From NCBI RefSeq assembly GCF_001552195.1, contig NZ_BCQS01000027.1, positions 62,001 through 126,000 of the forward strand: 64,000 nucleotides of DNA, read 5' to 3'. The stretch's first letter is position 1; each line of letters starts with the position of its first letter. Below are positions 25,077-32,965 of this stretch, piece after piece. Origin of the DNA: Actinomadura latina NBRC 106108 (lineage in GTDB: Bacteria; Actinomycetota; Actinomycetes; Streptosporangiales; Streptosporangiaceae). The notes below the pieces were generated by a model. It worked only from the letters and a program-made list of their open reading frames with translations. It was not told the DNA's origin and ran no database searches. The position numbers and the translations under genes are program-made.

Positions 25077-26194
25077 CGGCCGGCCGCCTCGTAGGGCAGC
25101 CGCGCCCGGACGAGGAAGCCGCCGTCCGGCCCGGGACCCGCGGTCAGCTCGCCGCCGAGGGCGCGAGCCCGCTGCCGCATGCCCGCCACGCCGCTGCCGG
25201 GCCCGCCCGCGCTCTCGCCGGGGCCGTCGTCGGCGACCTCGATGCGCAGCTCGCCGGGCCCGGGCTCGACGCTGACGGTGACCTCGGCGGCGGGGGCGTG
25301 CCGCGACACGTTGGTCAGCGACTCCTGGACGATCCGGTAGGCGGCCAGCCCGACCTCGGTGGGCGGATCCGCCATGCGGGCGACGCGGCCGTGCACGGTG
25401 AGCCCCGCCGACCGCGCGGACCCGATCAGCTCGCCGATCCCGTCCAGGCCGGGCGCGGGCGTGGTCGGCGCCTCCTCGCCGGCCCGCCGCAGGATCCCGA
25501 GCGTCGCGCGCAGGTCGCGCAGCGCCTCCCGGCTCGACTCCTTGATCGCGGCGAGGGCCGCCTCGCCCTGCGCCGGGTCCCGGTGGAAGCGGTGCAGAGA
25601 CGTCCCCGCCTGGACGTTGATGAGCGAGAGGTGGTGCCCGACGACGTCGTGCAGCTCGCGGGCGATGCGCAGCCGCTCCTCGCCCGCGGCGCGACGCTCG
25701 GCCTCCCGGAGGTAGGCGAGGCGGCTGTGCCAGACCCGGCCGAGGGCGACCACGGCCACCACCCAGCCGGTCAGCATGAACAGGGCGACGGCGTTGACCT
25801 CGTCGTTCCCGAGCAGCGTGCCGATGCCGGTCCCGATCACGGTCAGGGCGCCGAGGACGACGGCCGCCCGGAGCCGGCCGCAGGCCGCGACCATGTACAG
25901 CGCCACGATGAGCGCGATCATCAGCCCGCCGTCGTTGATGCTGGTGACGTAGTAGGCGCCGGTGGCCGCGAGCGCGAGGGCGGCGACCGCCACCGGGAAC
26001 CGGCGGGAGAAGTACAGCGCACCGCAGGTGAGGACGATCAGCGCCCAGCCGGCCGCCTTCCTCGCCCACGACTCCTCGGCGGCGCCGATGAACGAGTTCA
26101 GGGTGCTGACGGCCACCACCAGCAGCACACCGCCGGCGACGACCGCGTCCCGGAGCCGCCCGTGCGGCATCCGGAGAACACGGCGATCACCCAT
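25073..26194 (-). CDS. HisKA_3-type sensor histidine kinase
   Basis: A 373-aa membrane kinase. About four to six N-terminal membrane helices (residues 15-155) lack a large extracellular domain, so it likely senses envelope or intramembrane cues. His182 lies in ARELHDVVGHHLSLI; the ATPase domain has AYRIVQESLTNVSRHA (N box), VADDGPGES and GSGVAGMRQRARALGG. It is the DesK/LiaS-like class common in actinomycetes and pairs with the downstream regulator by a GTGA overlap. Confidence 0.92.
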   Translation of the reverse strand: MGDRRVLRMPHGRLRDAVVAGGVLLVVAVSTLNSFIGAAEESWARKAAGWALIVLTCGALYFSRRFPVAVAALALAATGAYYVTSINDGGLMIALIVALYMVAACGRLRAAVVLGALTVIGTGIGTLLGNDEVNAVALFMLTGWVVAVVALGRVWHSRLAYLREAERRAAGEERLRIARELHDVVGHHLSLINVQAGTSLHRFHRDPAQGEAALAAIKESSREALRDLRATLGILRRAGEEAPTTPAPGLDGIGELIGSARSAGLTVHGRVARMADPPTEVGLAAYRIVQESLTNVSRHAPAAEVTVSVEPGPGELRIEVADDGPGESAGGPGSGVAGMRQRARALGGELTAGPGPDGGFLVRARLPYEAAGR

Positions 26195-26411
26195 GCCGCC
26201 AGCCTAAACGGACACCCCGCCCCGTACCGTCCGCCGGACGTCCCAGCGTCGGGTCCCGGGCCCGCAACTCCCGGTGTATCCGGAGGCCCTCCACCTGCAA
26301 CCACAGGATGATGCGCGCCGCACGCCGGGAAGCCGCGGGGGAGGAGGCGGCCATGGCGTGAGAGGTGACCGCGAGGCACCGATCGTCCGACCCGGCTCGC
26401 CAGCGGGCGGG

Positions 26412-26867
26412 TCAGCCCTCGTAGGTGTGGACGAAGCGGGCCAGGAGGCGGGCGAACTCGGCGCGCTCCTCCTCCGTCCATTGGCTCATGGCCTTGGCGA
26501 AGTGCTCCTGGCGGGTGCGGCGCGTGGCCTCGACGACGCGGCGGCCGGCGTCGGTGAGTTCGAGGTGGATGCGGCGGCCGTCCGCCTGGGACGCGACCCG
26601 CCGGACATAGCCGGACTTGACGGCCTCGGCGACGACGCGGCTGCCGCGCGAGGCGTCCACACCGAGCCGGGCGGCGACCAGGCCGACGCTCATCTCCTCG
26701 CCGGGGCCGTCGAGGCCCTCGTCGATCACGTCCACGACGTGCAGGACCTGCACGTCCACGGGGAGGTTGTGGTCCCGGATCGCGGCCTTGCCGAGCCGCT
26801 GCCGGGACATGCCGCGGCGCAGCCGGACCATGCTCCGCTCGACCGAGTCCAGTGCTTCCTCGCCCAT
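26412..26867 (-). CDS. MarR-family regulator
   Basis: A 151-aa protein: an N-terminal dimerisation helix, VDVQVLHVVDVI, SVGLVAARLGVDASRGSRVV as recognition helix, wing VRRVASQADGRRIHLELT and C-terminal helices. It is divergent from a DHA2 drug exporter, the classic MarR arrangement, with a long palindrome between them. I infer that it represses the exporter until a toxic ligand binds. ATG 26867 is the homology-supported start. Confidence 0.9.
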   Translation of the reverse strand: MGEEALDSVERSMVRLRRGMSRQRLGKAAIRDHNLPVDVQVLHVVDVIDEGLDGPGEEMSVGLVAARLGVDASRGSRVVAEAVKSGYVRRVASQADGRRIHLELTDAGRRVVEATRRTRQEHFAKAMSQWTEEERAEFARLLARFVHTYEG

Positions 26868-26893
26868 GGCGCCCAGTCTAGTCGGCTTGCACA

Positions 26894-26926
26894 ACTCATG
26901 TGTATGCTCTTAGCATCTATATGAGT
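26894..26926. promoter_or_regulatory. 33-bp interrupted palindrome, putative MarR operator
   Basis: Nested arms share one centre at 26910: ACTCAT (26894-26899) with ATGAGT (26921-26926), and ATGCT (26904-26908) with AGCAT (26912-26916). Twelve of 15 possible pairs match. TTGCAC at 26887-26892 and TAGCAT at 26911-26916 (18-bp spacing) could be the exporter promoter, so a bound repressor would cover the -10. Confidence 0.65.
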
Positions 26927-26950
26927 AACACATATGAATGTGAGGTGCAC

Positions 26951-28450
26951 ATGGTTGGGACGACCGTTTCGATGGGCCACCGCGAGCGGCTCTGGGTGTT
27001 CGGCGGGCTGATGCTCGCCGGGCTCATGTCCTCGCTGGACGCGACGGTGCTCGGCACCGCGCTGCCCACGATCGTCGGTGACCTCGGCGGCCTCGACCGG
27101 ATCGCCTGGGTCTCGACGGCGTACGTGCTGGCCACCAGCGTCACGGTCCCGCTGTCGGGGCGCCTCGGCGACCTGTTCGGACGCCGGCCGGTCCTGCTGA
27201 CCGGGCTGATCGGGTTCCTGGCCGGGTCGGCGGCGTGCGGCGCGGCGCCGGGCATGGACTGGCTGATCGCGTTCCGCGTCGTGCAGGGCGCCGCCGCCGG
27301 CTGCCTGATGAGCTCGATGTTCGCGGTGACCGGGGACCTGTTCGAGCCCCGCGAGCGCGCCAAGTACCAGGGGTACTCCGCGCTGATCTTCGCGGTGTCG
27401 AGCATCGCGGGGCCGCTGGTCGGCGGGTTCCTCACCGACCACGCGTCGTGGCGGTGGGTGTTCTACCTCAACATGCCGCTCGGCATCGCGGCCATCGCGA
27501 CGACCCTGCTGTTCCTGCGCCTGCCGAAGCCGGTCGGACGGTCCCGGATCGACTACCCCGGCATCGTCCTGCTCGGCGCGGCGGTCACCTGCTTCACGCT
27601 GTTCACCAGCTGGGCCGGGACGCGCTACGCGTGGGGCTCGCCGGTCGTCCTCGCGCTGGCGGCGGGGGCCGTGGTCCTGTTCGCGGTGTGGATCCTCGTC
27701 GAGCGGACGGCCGCCGAACCCGTCATCCCGCCCCGGCTGTTCCGCGACCGGTCGTTCGCCGTCGCCTGCGTCGTCGCGGCCGTCGGCGGTGCCACCGGGT
27801 TCGGGCTCGCGACGTACCTGCCGATGTTCTTCCAGGTCGTCGGGGGAGTGGACGCCACCAGGTCAGGTCTGCTGCTCCTGCCGATGATGGCCGCCCTGCT
27901 GGCCGCCTCCATGGGCGCGGGCCGCTACATCCACCGCACCGGCCGCTACCACCGGCTCCCGGCGGCGAGCATGGCGATCAGCCTGGCCGGCATCGGGCTG
28001 CTGGCCACGATGGACGCCGGCACCAGCCTGTTCGCCGCCGGCTGCTACATGGCGGTCCTCGGGTTCGGGGCGGGGCTGTCGCAGCAGGTCGTCGTGCTGA
28101 TCGCGCAGAACGCCGCGCCGCAGCGGGACCTGGGCGCGGCGAGCTCCGGCGTGTTCGCGACCCGGATGCTCGGCACCGCCACCGGAATGGCCGTCTTCGG
28201 CGCGATCATGACGAACCGGTTCGCCGAGGAGGTCGTCCGGCGCGTCCCGGACGGGCGGGTCCCCGCGTTCGCCGACGCCGTCCGCCCGGGGGTCCTCGCC
28301 ACCCTGCCCGCACCCGTACGGAACGGCGTCGCCGCCGCCTTCGCGGACGCGTTCTCCGGCGTGTTCACCGCCGCGCTGCCCGTTCTCGTGATCGGCCTCG
28401 CGGCGGCGCTGCTGCTCCGGGACGTCCCGCTGGCCCCCCGGCGGCGCTAG
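26951..28450 (+). CDS. MFS drug exporter, DHA2 (14-helix, EmrB/QacA-like)
   Basis: A 499-aa multispanning protein. Motif A-like GRLGDLFGRRPVLL follows helix 2, LDATVLGTALPTIV is the DHA2 motif D1 region, and SSIAGPLVGGFLTDHASWRW is motif C. About 14 helices. ATG 26951 has GAGG 5 nt upstream; in-frame GTG 26900 and ATG 26921 lie inside the operator, so they are unlikely. Its stop overlaps the convergent response regulator by 4 bp. It probably exports hydrophobic or cationic drugs under MarR control. Confidence 0.93.
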   Translation: MVGTTVSMGHRERLWVFGGLMLAGLMSSLDATVLGTALPTIVGDLGGLDRIAWVSTAYVLATSVTVPLSGRLGDLFGRRPVLLTGLIGFLAGSAACGAAPGMDWLIAFRVVQGAAAGCLMSSMFAVTGDLFEPRERAKYQGYSALIFAVSSIAGPLVGGFLTDHASWRWVFYLNMPLGIAAIATTLLFLRLPKPVGRSRIDYPGIVLLGAAVTCFTLFTSWAGTRYAWGSPVVLALAAGAVVLFAVWILVERTAAEPVIPPRLFRDRSFAVACVVAAVGGATGFGLATYLPMFFQVVGGVDATRSGLLLLPMMAALLAASMGAGRYIHRTGRYHRLPAASMAISLAGIGLLATMDAGTSLFAAGCYMAVLGFGAGLSQQVVVLIAQNAAPQRDLGAASSGVFATRMLGTATGMAVFGAIMTNRFAEEVVRRVPDGRVPAFADAVRPGVLATLPAPVRNGVAAAFADAFSGVFTAALPVLVIGLAAALLLRDVPLAPRRR

Positions 28451-29112
28451 TCGTCGAGGGCGGCGTCGTGGACGAGGAGGGCGATCTGCACCCGGTTGTT
28501 CAGGTCGAGCTTCGCCAGCAGCCGCGACACGTACGCCTTCACGGTGGCGACGCTGAGCGACAGCTCCTGGCCGATCTCGCTGTTGGTCCGGCCGCGTCCG
28601 ACGAGGGCGGCCACGGTGCGCTCCCCGTCGGTCAGCCGGGCCAGCAGCTCGCGGGCGCGGTCGCGGCGCGGGTCGGCGCCGCTCTCGGCCAGGTAGGACA
28701 TCATCTTGCGCAGCACCGCCGGGGACATCATCGGCTCGCCTGCCGCGACCTGCCGGATCGCGCGGATGATCTCCGGCGGCGGGGTGTGCTTCAGCAGGAA
28801 CCCGCTCGCGCCCGCGCGCATCGCCCGCAGGATGTGGTCGTCGGTGTCGAACGTCGTCAGGATGATGATCTCGGGAGGCTCGCGGCGGGCGCGCAGCAGC
28901 CCGGTCGCCGCGAGCCCGTCCAGCCGGGGCATCCGGATGTCCATCAGCACGACGTCGGGCCGGTGCTGGTTCACGGCGGCGACGACCTCGGCGCCGTCGG
29001 CGACGTCCGCGACCACCTCCAGGTCGCCGGCGTTCGCCAGCATCATCGACAGGCCGGCGCGGACGAGCGCGTCGTCGTCGACGATCAGCACGCGGACGGG
29101 AGGGGAGTCCAT
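28447..29112 (-). CDS. NarL/LuxR-type response regulator
   Basis: A 221-aa regulator with receiver DDD at 12-14, Asp58 (VVLMDIRMPRLDG), TTFDTDD and FLLKHTPP. The helix-turn-helix is LTDGERTVAALVGRGRTNSE with ATVKAYVSRLLAKL. It lies 19 bp after the PPOX gene, which in turn overlaps a histidine kinase, so the likely operon is kinase-PPOX-regulator. Confidence 0.92.
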   Translation of the reverse strand: MDSPPVRVLIVDDDALVRAGLSMMLANAGDLEVVADVADGAEVVAAVNQHRPDVVLMDIRMPRLDGLAATGLLRARREPPEIIILTTFDTDDHILRAMRAGASGFLLKHTPPPEIIRAIRQVAAGEPMMSPAVLRKMMSYLAESGADPRRDRARELLARLTDGERTVAALVGRGRTNSEIGQELSLSVATVKAYVSRLLAKLDLNNRVQIALLVHDAALDD

Positions 29113-29131
29113 TCCGCCACCCTAGAGCGGG

Positions 29132-29557
29132 TCAGGGCCGGTGCAGGCGCCGGCCGCTGACCTCCATCGCCGACAGCCGGAACCACGCCTCGCGGTCGCC
29201 GCCGGGCCACGCATCGACTTGCGCGGCCTTCTCCCTCTCCTCCTCCGACAGGGGATGGGCGCCGCCGCGCAACAGCACGCTCCACCCGGCGTGGTCGGCC
29301 TCGTCGAACCGGTCCACCTGGAACGCGGCCCGGACCTCGCCGCCGACCACCGACGTCAGCAGGCTGCGGTTCAGCCGGCCGGACACCGACGTCCGGAAGA
29401 TCACGGCGTCGCCGTCCACGGCGTAGTTCACCGGGATGACCGTGGGTCCCTCGCCGTCGTCGAACGCGACGCGGCCGATGACGCCGCCGGCGATGAGCCG
29501 CAGGCACTCGGCGCGGTCGAGCTCTTCCAGGACGGGCCGGTCAGAGGAGTTCGCCAT
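29132..29557 (-). CDS. Pyridoxamine 5'-phosphate oxidase-like flavin/F420-binding protein
   Basis: A 141-aa split-barrel protein: ECLRLIAGGVIGRVAFDDGE, TVIPVNYAVDGDAVIFRTS and VRAAFQVDRFDEADHAGWSV. This PPOX group binds FMN, F420 or haem and is often annotated as a general-stress-like oxidoreductase. ATG 29557 is preferred; an AGG lies 8 nt upstream. It overlaps the kinase stop by 17 bp and stands between the kinase and its regulator, unusual for an accessory enzyme; it could be a redox input or an output. Confidence 0.85.
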   Translation of the reverse strand: MANSSDRPVLEELDRAECLRLIAGGVIGRVAFDDGEGPTVIPVNYAVDGDAVIFRTSVSGRLNRSLLTSVVGGEVRAAFQVDRFDEADHAGWSVLLRGGAHPLSEEEREKAAQVDAWPGGDREAWFRLSAMEVSGRRLHRP

Positions 29558-30740
29558 GCACATCACCTTTCCCGCCGGACCCGGGGGCATGCGCTGTCCC
29601 GAGCGGCAGGCGCGCCCGCAGCCGGAACCGGCCGTCGGCGGTGTGGCCGTGCTCCAGCGTACCGCCGAGCAGAGCCACCCGCTCGGCGAGCCCGACGAGC
29701 CCCGCGCCGGAGCCCGGCGGCGGCGGCGCGGGCGGGCCGGGCGGCAGCGCGTTGACGATCTCGATGTCCAGGTCGGCCCCGGCGTCGAGCGACACCCGCA
29801 CCCGCGCGCCCGGCGCGTGCTTGCGGGCGTTGGTCAGCCCCTCCTGGACGATCCGGTACGCGTGCCGCCCGACGCGGGCCGGTACGCGTCCGGGGTCGCG
29901 GACGTTCTCCTCCAGCGTGATCCGACCGCCGGCCCGCCGCGACTCCCGCACGAGCGCGGACACGTCCGCGAGCGTCGGCTGCGGGCGCTCCGGGGCGGCG
30001 TCCGGTGAGTCGTCCCGCAGCACGCCGATCACCTCCCGCAGGTCCTCCATCGCCTCGTAGGCGCTCTGCCGGATGATCCCGGCGGCCTCGCGCTGGTCGG
30101 CGGGCGCGTCCGGGCGGAACTCCAGTGCCCCCGCGTGCACCGCCAGCAGCGAGATGCGGTGCGCGAGGACGTCGTGCATCTCCCGGGCGATGCGCTCGCG
30201 CTCCAGCAGCCGCGCCTCCTCGACCCGCAGCCGCTGCTCGGTCGCGGCGGCGCGGGCCCGCTCGTCCATCGACGCGATCAGCTCCCGCCGGGACCTGACC
30301 AGCATGCCCGCCGTGATCAGCACCGCGTACATCAGGACGAAGACGACGGTGCCCTGCCGGAACTCCTGCCGGTCGGACGTGATGCGGAACAGCGTGACGA
30401 TGAGCGCCATGTTCGCGCCCGCGATCGGCAGGACGGTCCGCCAGGAACGCAGCATCGCCAGCGAGTACACGGCGAACGCGGCCGTGCCGAGCGCCGACGT
30501 CGCCGTCCACTGGGCGAACACCATCGTCACCGCGACGGCCACCGGGTACCGGCGCCGGAACACCAGGAGGAAGGCCAGCCAGACCGAGCCGATCGCGAGG
30601 TCCCGCGGGACCACGATCGTCACATCGGCAGGAAGGTCATCCTTCGTCCCGAGCAGCAGCAGCACACCGAGTGCGGCCGCCGCGGCGGTCAGGCCGAGGT
30701 CGCCGAGCCAGTCGCGCCGCGATCGCCGGAAGAGGTCCAC
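29541..30740 (-). CDS. HisKA_3-type sensor histidine kinase
   Basis: A 399-aa kinase. It has a helical membrane sensor (residues 12-150, about five segments), His189 in ERIAREMHDVLAHRISLLA, N box AYRIVQEGLTNARKHA and G box GSGAGLVGLAERVALLGG. The open frame continues far upstream over the next gene, but homology starts at DLFRRSRRDWLGDLGL, so GTG 30740 is the preferred start (GTG 30758 possible). Its partner is the regulator at 28447, with a PPOX gene between. Confidence 0.9.
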   Translation of the reverse strand: MDLFRRSRRDWLGDLGLTAAAAALGVLLLLGTKDDLPADVTIVVPRDLAIGSVWLAFLLVFRRRYPVAVAVTMVFAQWTATSALGTAAFAVYSLAMLRSWRTVLPIAGANMALIVTLFRITSDRQEFRQGTVVFVLMYAVLITAGMLVRSRRELIASMDERARAAATEQRLRVEEARLLERERIAREMHDVLAHRISLLAVHAGALEFRPDAPADQREAAGIIRQSAYEAMEDLREVIGVLRDDSPDAAPERPQPTLADVSALVRESRRAGGRITLEENVRDPGRVPARVGRHAYRIVQEGLTNARKHAPGARVRVSLDAGADLDIEIVNALPPGPPAPPPPGSGAGLVGLAERVALLGGTLEHGHTADGRFRLRARLPLGTAHAPGSGGKGDVHGELL

Positions 30741-30834
30741 GCGCCCAACGGTAGCCACACGACCCAGCCCGGCCAGTGGCCGCAGGTAGGCGGACCGTCG
30801 ACTTTGGTCGGCACGCGCGGGCGGCCGGCCGGCG

Positions 30835-31512
30835 TCAGGCGCGGCGGCCGATGCGGATCTGCCAGCGCTCGGGGCCGGTCTCCTCGTACTCCCAGGTGAA
30901 CGCGTCCGGGTGGGCGGCCTCGAACTCGCGCCGCAGGTGCTTCGGGTCGTGGTCGTTGACCAGCGCGAAGGACTCTCCGGGCGCGAGCCGGGAGAAGCGT
31001 GCGAAGATGCGCGGATGCTTCTGCCCGCGCGGGATCTCGCGCACGTCGATGACGTCGGGCCGCTCCAGCCGCCCGCCGTCCAGCAGCGTCTGCAGGTCGG
31101 CGACCAGGAGCCCGAGGTCGGCGCCGGGCAGCTCGGCGAGGGCCGGCAGCAGGACGGTCTCCTCCACGGTGAGGTGGACGGCGAGGACCGACCCGATGTT
31201 GCGGGCGAACGCGGCCGGGTCGCCGGACGGGTCGAGCACGCCGATGCGCCGCTCGATCTCGGCCGCGGTGGTGCGCATCGCGCGGACGAGCAGCCGCGTC
31301 TCCGGGGCGCCCGCCGCCGGGGCGTAGAGAGCCTCGTCGGCCGCGGCGAGGTGACGCCGCAGCTCGCCGGCGCAGAACCCGGCCACGATGCCGGGCTCGT
31401 GGTCGGCCAGCGCGGCCAGCCGGTTGCGCAGTCGGTCATGGATGTGGCGCACGACGGCCGCGGCCCGCACGGCGGGGTCGGTCTCGGTCGCCTGAATGAA
31501 GACGTCTGGCAT
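30835..31512 (-). CDS. Hemerythrin-like plus DUF2249 protein
   Basis: A 225-aa protein. Residues 15-125 look like a hemerythrin HHE bundle with His23, His25, His54, Glu60, His113, Glu117 and Glu118 as possible di-iron ligands. Residues 155-222 are a DUF2249 domain (DVREIPRGQKHPRIFARF, FALVNDHDPKHLRREFE). DUF2249 proteins often lie near denitrification or nitrosative-stress genes. It is divergent from fdxA across an AT-rich region. A role in oxygen, NO or iron handling is inferred. Confidence 0.8.
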   Translation of the reverse strand: MPDVFIQATETDPAVRAAAVVRHIHDRLRNRLAALADHEPGIVAGFCAGELRRHLAAADEALYAPAAGAPETRLLVRAMRTTAAEIERRIGVLDPSGDPAAFARNIGSVLAVHLTVEETVLLPALAELPGADLGLLVADLQTLLDGGRLERPDVIDVREIPRGQKHPRIFARFSRLAPGESFALVNDHDPKHLRREFEAAHPDAFTWEYEETGPERWQIRIGRRA

Positions 31513-31530
31513 GGTCACCCCTTTCGCTCC

Positions 31531-31588
31531 CTGTTCAATTATTATTACATGTAGCATTGTTAGAAACGTGTGGAGGAACGTGTGGAGG
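31531..31588. promoter_or_regulatory. AT-rich divergent promoter region of the hemerythrin and fdxA genes
   Basis: About 31535-31567 is strikingly AT-rich for this genome. It contains the 8-bp palindrome TACATGTA (31546-31553) inside a CAAT (31536-31539)/ATTG (31556-31559) pair. Next come two copies of ACGTGTGGAGG (31566-31576, 31578-31588) with a 12-bp period, upstream of fdxA. It probably carries both promoters and an operator; the regulator is unproven. Confidence 0.5.
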
Positions 31589-31603
31589 CATGAGGAGCGC
31601 GCC

Positions 31604-31930
31604 GTGACCTACGTGATCGCCGAACCCTGCGTCGATGTCAAGGACCTGGCGTGCGTCGACGAGTGCCCCGTCGACTGCATCTACGAGGGCGCGCGCGCCC
31701 TGTACATCCATCCGGAGGAATGCGTCGACTGCGGCGCGTGCGAGCCGGTGTGCCCCGTCGAGGCCATCTACTACGAGGACGACCTGCCGGACCGGTGGAC
31801 CGCCTACACGCGGGCGAACGCCGAGTTCTTCGACGACATCGGCTCGCCGGGCGGGGCCGGGAAACTCGGCGCGCTCGACCGCGACCATCCGCTGATCGCG
31901 GCCCAGCCGCCGGCGGGAGGAGCGGCGTGA
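31604..31930 (+). CDS. fdxA: Seven-iron ferredoxin (3Fe-4S/4Fe-4S), FdxA type
   Basis: A 108-aa ferredoxin very like mycobacterial FdxA. Cys9, 17, 21 and 25 and Cys40, 43, 46 and 50 form the two cluster motifs (CVDECPVDC and CVDCGACEPVCP), with YVIAEPCVDVKDLAC at the start. It carries electrons to oxygenases or other redox partners, and in mycobacteria it is induced by hypoxia and NO. GAGGAG before GTG 31604 supports the start; the frame opens upstream without homology. It overlaps the next regulator by 4 bp. Confidence 0.93.
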   Translation: MTYVIAEPCVDVKDLACVDECPVDCIYEGARALYIHPEECVDCGACEPVCPVEAIYYEDDLPDRWTAYTRANAEFFDDIGSPGGAGKLGALDRDHPLIAAQPPAGGAA

Positions 31931-32559
31931 CCACCGAACGCTCCCGCCGCCAGGAGGTCCTCGACATCCTGCGCGACGCCGGCGCCCCGCTGGGCGTCGC
32001 CGAGGTCGCCGAGCGGCTCGGCGTCCACGCCAACACCGCCCGGTTCCACCTGGACGCGCTGGCCGCCGAGGGCACCGTCGAGCGGTCCGCCGAGCAGCCG
32101 TCCGGCCCCGGCCGCCCCCGCACCGTCTACACCCCGCGCCCCGGCATGGACCGCGGCGGCGCCCGCGGCTACCGGCTGCTCGCCCAGATCCTGCTCAGCC
32201 GGCTCGCCTCGGACGGGCCCGCCGCCCGGGAGAGCGCCGCCCAGGCGGGCCGCGAGTGGGGCCGCTTCCTCGTCGACCGGCCGCCGCCCTTCCAGCGGCT
32301 GACCGGCGAGGAGGCGACCGACCGGCTCACCGCCCTGCTGGACGACCTGGACTTCGCCCCCCGGCCCGACGGCGACCTCATCCGGCTGCGGCACTGCCCG
32401 TTCCTGGAGCTGGCCGAGGAGTACGGGCCGCTGGTCTGCGACGTCCACCTCGGCCTCATGCAGGGCGCGCTGACGGAACTGGACGCGCCCGTCGAGGCCG
32501 ACCGGCTGGAGCCCTTCGCCGAACCCGGCGCCTGCCACGCGCACCTGCGCCGCGACTGA
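31927..32559 (+). CDS. SufR/ArsR-like winged-helix regulator with cysteine cluster motif
   Basis: A 210-aa regulator. The N-terminal winged helix (VLDILRDAGAPLGVAEVAER; ANTARFHLDALAAEGTVER; PGRPRTVY) resembles SufR. The C-terminal half keeps Cys157, Cys171 and Cys203 (RHCPFLELAEEYGPLVC, GACHAHL), spaced like an Fe-S- or metal-sensing site. It is coupled to fdxA by a GTGA overlap and is distinct from the sufR at 59.5 kb. It may sense iron-sulfur status, O2 or NO and control the fdxA/hemerythrin region. Confidence 0.8.
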   Translation: MTTERSRRQEVLDILRDAGAPLGVAEVAERLGVHANTARFHLDALAAEGTVERSAEQPSGPGRPRTVYTPRPGMDRGGARGYRLLAQILLSRLASDGPAARESAAQAGREWGRFLVDRPPPFQRLTGEEATDRLTALLDDLDFAPRPDGDLIRLRHCPFLELAEEYGPLVCDVHLGLMQGALTELDAPVEADRLEPFAEPGACHAHLRRD

Positions 32560-32575
32560 CACCCGGGCCCGCGGC

Positions 32576-32908
32576 TCAGCCGACCTTGGCGACGGTGAGC
32601 AGGACCGCCGCGTCCTCCAGCGCCTCCAGGCTGTGCCGCGCGTCCGGGATGATCAGCAGGTCGCCGGAGATCCCGTCCCAGTGGTCGTCCCCGGAACGCA
32701 GCCGGACCCGCCCGTGCAGGACGTGGATGGTCGCCTCGCCGGGGTTCTCGTGCTCCGACAGCGACGTGCCCGCCGTCAGGGCCACGAGCGTCTGGCGCAG
32801 GACGTGCTCATGCCCGCCGTAGACGGTGTCGGCGCTGCGCCCGGTCGACCCGGCCGCGGCGCGCTTGAGATGGTCCCGTACCTGTGCGTCCAACGAGAGC
32901 TTCTGCAT
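32576..32908 (-). CDS. Single-domain cupin
   Basis: A 110-aa small beta-barrel protein. SLSEHENPGEATIHVLHGRV is cupin motif 1 with a metal-type H-x-E-x-E pattern, and GDLLIIPDARHSLEAL is motif 2 with His. Similar proteins are described only as cupins that may bind a metal or small ligand. ATG 32908 begins MQKLSLDAQV. It converges with the cysteine regulator at a 16-bp gap. Confidence 0.82.
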   Translation of the reverse strand: MQKLSLDAQVRDHLKRAAAGSTGRSADTVYGGHEHVLRQTLVALTAGTSLSEHENPGEATIHVLHGRVRLRSGDDHWDGISGDLLIIPDARHSLEALEDAAVLLTVAKVG

Positions 32909-32965
32909 GGCCCTAAGTCTGCCCTTGATCGCCTCGCGCACGCGAACCGGGGTGCTTGAGCCGGG

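Noticed and set aside
30759-31439. Apparent fusion of the second sensor kinase to an N-terminal extension over the hemerythrin-like gene
   Set aside because: The extension is an alternative-frame reading of the DUF2249 gene; kinase homology begins at DLFRRSRRDW.
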